A stretch of DNA of 5,883 nucleotides, taken from the NCBI GenBank assembly GCA_027064945.1, contig JAMOPB010000466.1:1-5883 (forward strand). Direction: 5' to 3'. A model generated the notes under the pieces. The model did no database searches, was not told the DNA's origin, and saw only the letters and a program-made list of their open reading frames with translations. The number at the start of each line of letters is the position of its first letter. Within the stretch, counting starts at the first letter, position 1. The position numbers and the translations under genes were made by a program. The DNA comes from Candidatus Cloacimonadota bacterium. Lineage in GTDB: Bacteria; Cloacimonadota; Cloacimonadia; Cloacimonadales; TCS61. Positions 1-5,883 of this stretch are shown one piece after another.

Positions 1-1
1 T

Positions 2-466
2 GAAATTAACTCAGAAGAAGAAATTCCTTTAATAGGGGCTGTTATTTTTGGAGATAAGGACAATGGAGAATTTATCTCTTCACTTCCAATTGTAACCCCA
101 GCAAATGATTCTTACATAATGGGACATATGGCTAATGGAGAAATTGGGGGAATTTCTTATTTTACAGGAATAGCAATTTTAAATTCCTCAGATGATATGA
201 GGGTAATAAAAATTTCCTGTTTTGATAAAAATGGAATTAAACTTACTGAAAAAGAGATAACTCTTAAGAAAAAGAAGAGATATGTTAGACTTTTAAGTGA
301 GATCTTTCCAGATCTAACATCTGTTGCAGGTGGGTATATCATTGTGAATGACGAAAGTTATTTAGATCCTGGAATAACCGTATTTCAACTTTTTGGTGAT
401 GATGACCTTACTTTTTTAAGTGCAGTTCCATCTGTGGGATTTGATCAATTGGAAATAAAAAAATAG
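2..466 (+). CDS. C-terminal part of a secreted beta-module protein (5' end outside the window)
   Basis: The frame is open from the first bases of the window to the TAG at 464-466. Methionine codons at 119 and 128 are internal: the residues before them (including a GAVIFGD motif and SLP) already match the paralogous minus-strand protein of this window, so the true start lies upstream. The 154 visible residues cover the end of one module and one complete terminal module. They align with residues of about 914-1052 of the large protein, sharing GHxANGEIG, YFTG(I/L)AIL, SEIFPDL, VFQLFGD(D/N)DL and FLSAVP. The role is unknown; extracellular or surface location is inferred from the paralogue, which has a signal peptide. 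The next gene starts ten bases after the stop, so the two are probably co-transcribed. The protein lacks any visible enzyme motif in this part. The homology is certain, the function is not. Confidence 0.9.
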   Translation, partial: EINSEEEIPLIGAVIFGDKDNGEFISSLPIVTPANDSYIMGHMANGEIGGISYFTGIAILNSSDDMRVIKISCFDKNGIKLTEKEITLKKKKRYVRLLSEIFPDLTSVAGGYIIVNDESYLDPGITVFQLFGDDDLTFLSAVPSVGFDQLEIKK

Positions 467-476
467 AGGAGGATAT
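467..476 (+). promoter_or_regulatory. Ribosome binding site of the outer-membrane barrel gene
   Basis: AGGAGG at 467-472 directly follows the TAG stop of the upstream gene and lies four bases before the ATG at 477. It fixes the start of the barrel gene. The lack of room for a promoter between the genes supports co-transcription. Confidence 0.85.
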
Positions 477-1931
477 ATGAGAAAAGTTTTATTTTTAATT
501 CTAATATTTCTGGTAATTTTTTCTGGTTTCATGTTTTCTCAGAATTCAGAAGATTCCAATGATAGTTTTTACTTAATATATTTTCCAAGTACAGTTTCAA
601 ATTTCAGATTTAATTTCATCAATCCTGGAGGAAGAGCCACTGGAATGGGGGGTGCTTTCATTGCAGTTGCAAATGATGCCACAGCCTCTGAAACAAATCC
701 AGCAGGATTAATTTTTATACCAAGACCCATGGTTTTCTCAGAGTATAGAAGGATAAAATATACATTTGACTGGGCTTATGATTCAGATCAAATTAAATTA
801 TATAGGAAACACTTTTATAAATGGGTAAATAGCCCAACATTTTTGAGTTTTGTATATCCGAAAAATAGTTGGGCAATTGCAATCTACAGGCAAGAACTTG
901 CAAACTTCCAGATACTTTTAAATAATAAAGATATGTTATTGCCATCTGATTTTCAGGATATAAATGGATGGTTCTTAAATAAAGAAAAGATATACATCGA
1001 TTTTCACCTTACAAATTATGGAATATCCTTTGCAAAAAAATTCCATGAGACATTTGCTGCTGGGATTTCGATTAGAGCAGCACATCTTGATTTTAATTCC
1101 ATTGAAACTGTCAATTTAGATCCCAATAGAGAAGTTCCTCCCGGTTTTCCACGCATATCTTATCTCTTGAGAACGACTACTCCAGACAATATTGGAATAA
1201 TGACAGAGATCAACGATGAAGATTGGAAACTTTCCTATGTAGTTGGGTGTCAGTGGAGACCAATTGATGAAATAAGTATAGGTCTTGTATATAGGTATGG
1301 TGCAAAACACCACATAAGAACCACTTTCTTTGAAAATTTGGAAATGCGTAAGGAGGGAAACTCTGTAAGTATAAAAAAAGACTATAATGATTTTGAAATA
1401 AATGTACCTGATAGGCTGGGTTTTGGATTCACCTGCCTTCCAAATGATAAGTGGACAGTAAGTTTTGATGTAGTGAGAATGTATTATTCACAATTAAATA
1501 AGCAATTTTTGGAGATTATGCCTAAAGATGTTAGAAAGTTTTTTGGATGGAAAGATAACAATGAATATAGATTTGGAGTGGAATATACTATACCAATAGG
1601 TATCTATAATTCTTTATCTTTAAGGTTGGGGTATTATGCATCGCCAGACCCTTCAATTCACTATTTGTCAGAAGAGTATAATAAAATAAATGCGGAAAAA
1701 CTCATTGAAGAACTCCATTCACTTCCGCCTGATTCTCCTCTTCTACCTTCAATTCTTGCTCAACTGGGAGTGTATTTTGACGCTCCTTATGTAAACCCGG
1801 AACTTGGCTATGACCACCATGCAACATTTGGGGTGGGACTTGTGGCATTTAAAAATTGGCAGATAGATTTTGCAGGAGATCTCGCCACAAGAAAAGATCT
1901 CTTTGTGTTTTCATGTATGTATAATTTTTAG
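477..1931 (+). CDS. Outer-membrane beta-barrel protein, PorV/FadL-like (UPF0164-type)
   Basis: A 484-residue predicted outer-membrane barrel. Residues 1-21 form a signal peptide (basic MRK, then a long hydrophobic run, cleavage probably near S21/Q22). Residues 49-78 carry the hallmark of the PorV/UPF0164/OmpP1-FadL-like group: NPGGRATGMGGAF, then AVANDATASETNPAGL. The rest is alternating polar/aromatic beta-strand sequence without enzyme motifs, and the protein ends in MYNF, a C-terminal phenylalanine typical of the signal read by the barrel assembly machinery. Length fits the family, usually about 300-500 residues. Known members serve in hydrophobic-substrate uptake (FadL) or, for PorV in Bacteroidetes, as shuttle proteins for secreted surface proteins; which applies here cannot be told from sequence. 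The start is set by AGGAGG four bases upstream. It follows a secreted-protein gene by ten bases and is closed by an intrinsic terminator 12 bases after the stop, so it is the last gene of its operon. Confidence is high for barrel, moderate for subfamily. Confidence 0.85.
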   Translation: MRKVLFLILIFLVIFSGFMFSQNSEDSNDSFYLIYFPSTVSNFRFNFINPGGRATGMGGAFIAVANDATASETNPAGLIFIPRPMVFSEYRRIKYTFDWAYDSDQIKLYRKHFYKWVNSPTFLSFVYPKNSWAIAIYRQELANFQILLNNKDMLLPSDFQDINGWFLNKEKIYIDFHLTNYGISFAKKFHETFAAGISIRAAHLDFNSIETVNLDPNREVPPGFPRISYLLRTTTPDNIGIMTEINDEDWKLSYVVGCQWRPIDEISIGLVYRYGAKHHIRTTFFENLEMRKEGNSVSIKKDYNDFEINVPDRLGFGFTCLPNDKWTVSFDVVRMYYSQLNKQFLEIMPKDVRKFFGWKDNNEYRFGVEYTIPIGIYNSLSLRLGYYASPDPSIHYLSEEYNKINAEKLIEELHSLPPDSPLLPSILAQLGVYFDAPYVNPELGYDHHATFGVGLVAFKNWQIDFAGDLATRKDLFVFSCMYNF

Positions 1932-1943
1932 ATTGGTTTTGTG

Positions 1944-1985
1944 GGGTGATTGAATAAATCACCCTGTTATTTTTTATTTTTTTAT
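1944..1985 (+). terminator. Intrinsic terminator of the barrel operon
   Basis: GGGTGATT (1944-1951) and AATCACCC (1957-1964) form a perfect eight-pair stem with loop GAATA, followed by a T-rich tract (1965-1985, almost all T). It starts 12 bases after the TAG of the barrel gene. In the opposite direction the stem is followed by an A/C/T mix with no clear T-run, so it works mainly for the plus strand. Confidence 0.85.
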
Positions 1986-2217
1986 ATTAAAACTTTCAGT
2001 GATTAAAAATCCTTCCAAACTTGCAGTGAATTAATTGAGAAATTTTGTATTTTCCGTAGGGAATCCAAAAATGACTGGGTGTTGAGTAAGGATTGAAGAA
2101 ATTGTGCAAAATACCTTTTCCCTTTTTTCTCGTTTATTTTTCCGAAAACATACATTACTTTAGAATTTCATGTGCTATTCATAGATTAAAAAACAATAGT
2201 TACTTTAAACTCCTAAG
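1986..2217. other. Gap between convergent genes; holds one doubtful 50-codon minus-strand frame
   Basis: No recognised gene, RNA or mobile element lies here. A minus-strand open frame runs from ATG (complement of 2153-2155) to TAA (complement of 2003-2005), 50 residues starting MYVFGKINEKKGKRYF and ending NSLQVWKDF. It is lysine-rich and aromatic. No Shine-Dalgarno is visible before its ATG and it has no obvious promoter. It could be a small protein, the tail of a decayed gene such as a transposase, or chance. Between 2112 and 2143 the plus strand has a pyrimidine-rich run (TTTTCCC, then TTTTTTC). I assign no function. Confidence 0.3.
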
Positions 2218-2250
2218 TGAAGGTAAGGTTTCATAAAAGCCTTACCTTCA
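2218..2250 (-). terminator. Strong hairpin after the large secreted-protein gene, probable 3' end
   Basis: TGAAGGTAAGG (2218-2228) and CCTTACCTTCA (2240-2250) are perfect inverted repeats of 11 pairs, extendable by about three weaker pairs toward a small loop. The hairpin begins 27 bases beyond the stop codon of the minus-strand gene. On the minus strand no T-tract follows directly (the next bases read CTTAGGAG), so it is not a textbook intrinsic terminator. It may stabilise the 3' end after exonucleolytic trimming, act without a U-tract, or work with Rho. The position between convergent genes supports a 3'-end role. Confidence 0.55.
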
Positions 2251-2277
2251 AAAATTAAAATTAATACGAAAATTTTT

Positions 2278-5200
2278 TTATTCTTCGTTGGAAATTTCAA
2301 CAGCAGGAACTGCGCTTAAAAAATTTAGATCATTATCTCCAAACAATTGAAATACAAATAATTTTTCTTCTTCTGTTGACCTTATCTTTACATATCCACC
2401 AAACATATCTCCAAGATCAGGAAATATCTCGCTAAAAAGTTTCACATATCTTGTTCCCCGATTTATATTTATATTTTTTTCTGCTACTTTTAGTCCATCC
2501 TGATTAAAACATTCAATTGTTACGTTTGAATCATCATATGGGGATAATATTGCTAAACCTGTAAAATAGTTAACATCCCCTATTTCCCCATTTGCAATGT
2601 GTCCAGTTATAAAATTTCCGGGAGCACTACTTAAAGGAAGTGAGGCCATAAACTTGCTATTGTCTGCATCTCCAAATGTTATTGCTCCAATCATTTTAAA
2701 GTTTTCAACATTATCATCAGTATATATCTTAAGATATCCTGTAGTTGCAGTATGAATATCAAAGAAATTTTCCAGATCTAAAAATAATTTTGCATTGTGT
2801 CCCATCATTACCTCTCCACTTTTTACGAGTTCTCCAGTATCACTGTACAATTCAATTTTTACATTCACATAATTTTGATCACTACCTGGGGTATCTGAAA
2901 CATTAATTAAATTCAATTCTGAATAATAATTAATATTCCCAAATTTTCCCCAGGCCACATGTGGGCAATAAAGGGTCTTAGTTGGGGAATTTTGTTTTAA
3001 ACCCTCCATGCAGGCTAAGTTGTTTGAAAAATCTCCAAAGGCTTCAGTTGCAATAACTCCCTCATTTGACGAAATTTCCACATAATAAGAACTACAATCA
3101 CTAACATAATTATCAGAAAAAGTTGAAAAGAAATTTTTTAAATCTATTTCTCTTTTTTGATTTTTAAAAAGAAAAATACTTTTACTTTCCACCAGATATC
3201 CTTCACTATCATCGGAATAGTAAAGATTTAATGTAACATGTTGACTCGTGTCTTTAAAGGGATTAATCAGATATAAAACAGTTTTTTCATTATCTTTCCA
3301 TTCTTCTCCATTTAATTTTATAATTGGAATATACAATTTTCCAGCAATATCATAGGCACTTAAATTCTTTCCTCCATCCAAATAATGGGGATTTGTTGGA
3401 TTATTTAATAGGTACATACCATAAGGTCTTGGATCAGTAATGAAAACCTTTACATATTGATTGTTATCAGGAAGGTCTCCGAAAATTTCATCAGATGAAA
3501 AATAGCGGGCATATTGAGAGGATTTGTTTATTGAAATATCCTTATAAGTATCTAAAGTTCCATATTCATCATATAAATTAAAGTTAACATTCATATTCTG
3601 ATCTTGTTTAGGATTAATAATGGAAAAGGATATATTTTTAAATTCTGGAAAAAATAAAACATTGAAATGGTTTTTTGAAATTGCGGAAATACCACTTCTG
3701 TCATTAACTCCACCATAAGACACACCCATGACCACATTTACTATTCCATCTTCTGGAAGAACTGTATCCCCATTTGGATCAACTGATACATCCTCAATTG
3801 TATTTATGGAATAATTAGGAACAATATCACCATTCTCATCGCTTGTGCAAAGCAACAACTTGTAATAATCTGAAAAGCCCACAAGTACATCATCTCCATG
3901 TTGCCCATCGAAATTCTCAACGGAAACTGCAGAGGGTGAACAGGTTAACCCTATAAAATCTTCATATTTAAGACCTTCACTACTACCTTTTGCCACAACT
4001 ATACCATCATTATCCGATGATGTAAACGCCACATCGTCTACCCCATCCCTGTCAAAATCTCCTCTATCCACATTATCAAGAGGTATTGAATTTACCATAG
4101 ATTTCTCTTCCAGATCAAAACTTCCATCACCATTATTATAAAGCACAGCGACATTGTTCCCAGAAACCTTCGCAATGCAAATATCTTTTAAATCATCCCC
4201 ATTGAAATCCCCAGAAACCAATTTCTTGGGAATACCATCTAAATCGTAGGAAACTGAATTGGAAAAATCATCTCCATATAAAATATATACTTTATCTGTA
4301 TCTCCACCGATATAAATATAGTCAAACTTACCATCTCCATTTATATCATCCACATATGAGTCTATGACATTTTCAGGAAGCACAACCTTAAATTCTAACT
4401 GAGGAAGAATGCCATATTTTGAAAAGGTTAAATCTGAAAGTTTATAAATATTTAAACTTCCATCAGAACCAGCCACCAAAATTTCATTTTTTCCGTCTCC
4501 ATCCACATCTCCACAGGAAAGATTTACTGGCGTGTAAGGAAGATAAGCAGATCTAATTCTACCGCTTGGATCTTCTCCAAATAAAATATTTAAAGTTTTA
4601 TCCTCAGAACTTATGGAAATGTAGTCCTTTGTAAACCAACCAAACATTGAAATTGGTAAAGATTCTCCTCCTTCAGGTGGAACTCCCACATCTGCCACAA
4701 CCAATTTATCAAACTTTTTCCCTGTACCAATGGTATTAACTGTATCCGTACTCCAACTCATGTTATTGTCAAATTTGAAAAGTTTAACAGTTGACGGAAT
4801 TATATCTACGTTAGTATTATCTAAACTAAAATTTACATTTAAGTACACGGGGTAACTTAAATCAAAATAATTGTTCCAATCAATGGAACTTAATGAAAGA
4901 AATGTTGGTTTTTGATTTTTATTCTGGGGAAAATTTGTATAGTAATTACCACTGTGTGGATAATTTCCACTTCCAAAAAATAAATAAATATATACATCAT
5001 CCCCATTCCAGTTCTGAATGTTTTTAAAATTTATTTTAATAATATTTTCTTTTGAATTCCATTTGACAATCTGGACATCTTCTATTTGAATATTAGATAA
5101 ACTATTTACTGAGCAAACAGCAAGATTTATTGGGTTATTTGAATCAGCAAGTGTTGATCCAAGAAGTGCAGGAATAGAATAATCATCTCCAACAGTATTT

Positions 5201-5436
5201 TTTCCCTCATATGAAAAGGTCATGGAGATGGTAAACCCAGAAATATTATTATTTTGAAGATCATTAATATTGAATTTTACTTTAAGCGGATTACAGGGTA
5301 TAAGGGCATTAATGGACTTAAAAACTCCACTGGTTGGAACCAATGTTGGATAATCAATGTAGACACAAGGGTTAGTTGCATAAGAATAGAAAGTTAATAA
5401 AGTAAAAGTAAAAAAAAGTAATAATATTCTTTTCAT
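2278..5436 (-). CDS. Large secreted protein: FG-GAP/VCBS-type propeller plus four C-terminal beta modules
   Basis: A 1052-residue exported protein. Residues 1-20 form a signal peptide (MKR, hydrophobic core, YSYA before T21). Residues of about 21-230 look like a beta-sandwich, perhaps cohesin-like (tentative). Residues of about 242-600 form an FG-GAP/VCBS-type propeller: canonical calcium-loop repeats at 309-318 (GDVDGDGKNE), 363-372 (DDINGDGKFD), 409-418 (GDFNGDDLKD) and 459-468 (GDFDRDGVDD), a degenerate one at 507-516, and weak flanking blades near 242-287 and 559-598, seven in all. Residues of about 592-1052 hold four tandem modules of about 110-120 residues, three with an FGD motif (800-802, 921-923, 1032-1034). 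The last module is closely paralogous to the protein end at 2-466. No catalytic motif, C-terminal membrane anchor, LPXTG or clear type IX sorting domain is visible. The start is supported by GGAGG seven bases upstream and the signal peptide. Likely an extracellular or surface-attached binding protein; the ligand is unknown. Confidence 0.9.
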   Translation of the reverse strand: MKRILLLFFTFTLLTFYSYATNPCVYIDYPTLVPTSGVFKSINALIPCNPLKVKFNINDLQNNNISGFTISMTFSYEGKNTVGDDYSIPALLGSTLADSNNPINLAVCSVNSLSNIQIEDVQIVKWNSKENIIKINFKNIQNWNGDDVYIYLFFGSGNYPHSGNYYTNFPQNKNQKPTFLSLSSIDWNNYFDLSYPVYLNVNFSLDNTNVDIIPSTVKLFKFDNNMSWSTDTVNTIGTGKKFDKLVVADVGVPPEGGESLPISMFGWFTKDYISISSEDKTLNILFGEDPSGRIRSAYLPYTPVNLSCGDVDGDGKNEILVAGSDGSLNIYKLSDLTFSKYGILPQLEFKVVLPENVIDSYVDDINGDGKFDYIYIGGDTDKVYILYGDDFSNSVSYDLDGIPKKLVSGDFNGDDLKDICIAKVSGNNVAVLYNNGDGSFDLEEKSMVNSIPLDNVDRGDFDRDGVDDVAFTSSDNDGIVVAKGSSEGLKYEDFIGLTCSPSAVSVENFDGQHGDDVLVGFSDYYKLLLCTSDENGDIVPNYSINTIEDVSVDPNGDTVLPEDGIVNVVMGVSYGGVNDRSGISAISKNHFNVLFFPEFKNISFSIINPKQDQNMNVNFNLYDEYGTLDTYKDISINKSSQYARYFSSDEIFGDLPDNNQYVKVFITDPRPYGMYLLNNPTNPHYLDGGKNLSAYDIAGKLYIPIIKLNGEEWKDNEKTVLYLINPFKDTSQHVTLNLYYSDDSEGYLVESKSIFLFKNQKREIDLKNFFSTFSDNYVSDCSSYYVEISSNEGVIATEAFGDFSNNLACMEGLKQNSPTKTLYCPHVAWGKFGNINYYSELNLINVSDTPGSDQNYVNVKIELYSDTGELVKSGEVMMGHNAKLFLDLENFFDIHTATTGYLKIYTDDNVENFKMIGAITFGDADNSKFMASLPLSSAPGNFITGHIANGEIGDVNYFTGLAILSPYDDSNVTIECFNQDGLKVAEKNININRGTRYVKLFSEIFPDLGDMFGGYVKIRSTEEEKLFVFQLFGDNDLNFLSAVPAVEISNEE

Positions 5437-5442
5437 TGCTAT

Positions 5443-5449
5443 ACCTCCA
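5443..5449 (-). promoter_or_regulatory. Ribosome binding site of the large secreted-protein gene
   Basis: On the minus strand TGGAGGT (complement of 5443-5449) precedes the ATG at 5436, with seven bases between GGAGG and ATG. It selects the start that gives the signal peptide. Confidence 0.85.
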
Positions 5450-5465
5450 AAATAATTTGTGAAAA

Positions 5466-5494
5466 ATTCTACATTAAGAATACATAATTGTCAA
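5466..5494 (-). promoter_or_regulatory. Sigma70-type promoter of the large secreted-protein gene
   Basis: Read on the minus strand, a perfect -35 TTGACA (complement of 5489-5494) and a -10 TAGAAT (complement of 5466-5471, five of six consensus bases) are separated by exactly 17 bases. Transcription would begin near 5459, giving a leader of roughly 20-25 bases that just holds the ribosome site. Strong, probably housekeeping-type expression is inferred. Confidence 0.8.
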
Positions 5495-5514
5495 GATTTT
5501 TTAGATATCGGAAT

Positions 5515-5556
5515 TAGTGAGTAGGCACTCATTATACGCAATAAAGGTAATGTCAA
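5515..5556 (-). promoter_or_regulatory. Possible second promoter and overlapping inverted repeat (operator candidate)
   Basis: On the minus strand TTGACA (complement of 5551-5556) and TATAAT (complement of 5531-5536) are both perfect hexamers but only 14 bases apart, too short for ordinary sigma70 use. The -10 overlaps an inverted repeat, TAGTGAGT (5515-5522), spacer AGGC, ACTCATTA (5527-5534), with seven of eight positions symmetric. A regulator bound there could act on the large secreted gene or on the divergent gene at 5722. This is a pattern only; no regulator is known. Confidence 0.3.
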
Positions 5557-5646
5557 TCTGATTTTATACACCTTCTTTAAGCAAAGAAAAGAAATGGTTA
5601 ATAGCAAAAAGGGCCTCAAATGGCAGTGTAAAATTAATTGTGTCAA

Positions 5647-5721
5647 AAAGGAGAGACCTCCTTTCGGGAGAAAGGAGATAAAATTAACCTTTATTAAAAA
5701 TTCCTGAAAGGAGTTAAACCC
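5647..5721 (+). promoter_or_regulatory. Structured leader with alternative hairpins and an occluded ribosome site
   Basis: AAAGGAG occurs at 5647-5653, 5671-5677 and 5707-5713; the last is the Shine-Dalgarno of the gene at 5722. A single CTCCTTTC (5658-5665) can pair with the first (seven pairs, loop AGAC), with the second (eight pairs including the flanking G, GNRA-type loop GGGA), or with the ribosome site. The ribosome site can also fold locally: AATTCCT (5699-5705) against AGGAGTT (5709-5715), seven pairs with one G-T, loop GAA. TTAACCTTT at 5684-5692 offers a further partner. Such mutually exclusive pairings suggest translational control, but I recognise no known riboswitch class, and GGA motifs in a loop and in the ribosome site would also suit a CsrA-type regulator. 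Confidence 0.45.
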
Positions 5722-5883
5722 ATGAATGATTTAATTTTTACTTGGGTTTCAGAACTTTTCAAGAAGATAATAGAAAAAATTTTCATTTATCAACACTATG
5801 ATCAAATTTTTTATAGCAAACATCTGATTTATCCATATCTTTTAGATTTAATTAAGGGGTACTTTATATGTCATATGTGGTTT
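5722..5883 (+). CDS. Start of an unrecognised gene, cut by the window edge
   Basis: An ATG at 5722 follows GAAAGGAG (5706-5713) by eight bases, an ideal ribosome site, and the frame stays open for 54 codons to the last base of the window. The visible residues begin MNDLIFTWVSELFKKIIEKI and continue with aromatic and hydrophobic sequence (YQHYDQIFYSKHLIYPYLL, then FICHMWF). There is no signal peptide. The amphipathic start and the pattern of hydrophobic residues suggest a helical protein, soluble or membrane-associated, but 54 residues are too few to place it in a family; a transposase or other mobile-element protein cannot be excluded. It is divergent from the large secreted-protein gene, with a 285-base shared upstream region, and no convincing plus-strand promoter was found there. 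The structured leader just before it suggests translational regulation. Confidence 0.65.
   Translation, partial: MNDLIFTWVSELFKKIIEKIFIYQHYDQIFYSKHLIYPYLLDLIKGYFICHMWF

Noticed and set aside
157..342. 61-codon open frame on the minus strand
   Set aside because: It lies wholly within the secreted-protein coding region, whose frame is supported by clear homology to the paralogue; the minus frame has no ribosome site or recognisable product.
119..466. A separate small gene starting at ATG 119
   Set aside because: The frame is open upstream to the window edge, residues before the ATG match the paralogue, and no ribosome site precedes 119.
1116..1313. 65-codon open frame on the minus strand
   Set aside because: It is antisense to the barrel gene, has no ribosome site, and gives a sequence without recognisable features.
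2281..2616. Type IX secretion sorting domain at the C-terminus of the large protein
   Set aside because: The terminal module is a full repeat of about 110 residues shared with preceding copies, and I see no typical type A sorting-domain motifs; the idea is only suggested by the PorV-like neighbour.
5533..5570. Plus-strand promoter for the gene at 5722 (TATACG or TATACA as -10)
   Set aside because: No acceptable -35 hexamer occurs at 16-18 bases upstream of either candidate.
5500..5721. Known riboswitch, T-box or tRNA in the divergent region
   Set aside because: I could not match the conserved cores of the c-di-GMP, SAM, fluoride, guanidine or T-box classes, and no cloverleaf is present.
5641..5721. 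CRISPR array suggested by the repeated AAAGGAG
   Set aside because: The repeats are seven to eight bases, irregularly spaced (24 and 36 bases), and belong to hairpins and a ribosome site.

Overview
This is an AT-rich window from a diderm (outer-membrane) bacterium. The evidence for an outer membrane is a signal-peptide-bearing beta-barrel protein of the PorV/FadL-like (UPF0164-type) class ending in phenylalanine, together with large secreted beta-rich proteins. Bacterial signals are clear: strong AGGAGG-type ribosome sites, a sigma70-type promoter and an intrinsic terminator. I cannot name the lineage. AT-rich thermophilic or candidate-phylum diderms would fit, but nothing here decides it.

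Layout. Bases 2-466 (+) are the 3' end of a gene for a secreted protein whose start lies outside the window. Ten bases later an outer-membrane barrel gene follows (477-1931, +), probably in the same operon, closed by an intrinsic terminator at 1944-1985. A 346-base gap (1932-2277) separates this operon from a convergent gene of 1052 codons (5436 to 2278, -). That gene encodes an exported protein with a seven-bladed FG-GAP/VCBS-type propeller and four tandem C-terminal beta modules. It has a good promoter (TTGACA-N17-TAGAAT) and a short leader. Beyond it, a 285-base divergent region leads to the start of another gene (5722 onward, +), cut by the window edge and not recognised. Its leader holds several mutually exclusive hairpins built from repeats of AAAGGAG around one CTCCTTTC.

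How the parts may work together. The C-terminal module of the large minus-strand protein is closely related to the end of the partial protein at 2-466. Two paralogous secreted proteins therefore flank a PorV-like barrel in inverted orientation. The simplest reading is a surface or extracellular protein family with shared C-terminal modules, with the barrel as a possible partner in export or attachment. That link rests on gene order and paralogy only. The most unusual non-coding element is the leader of the gene at 5722, where the Shine-Dalgarno is one of three copies of a sequence that can pair with the same upstream segment.
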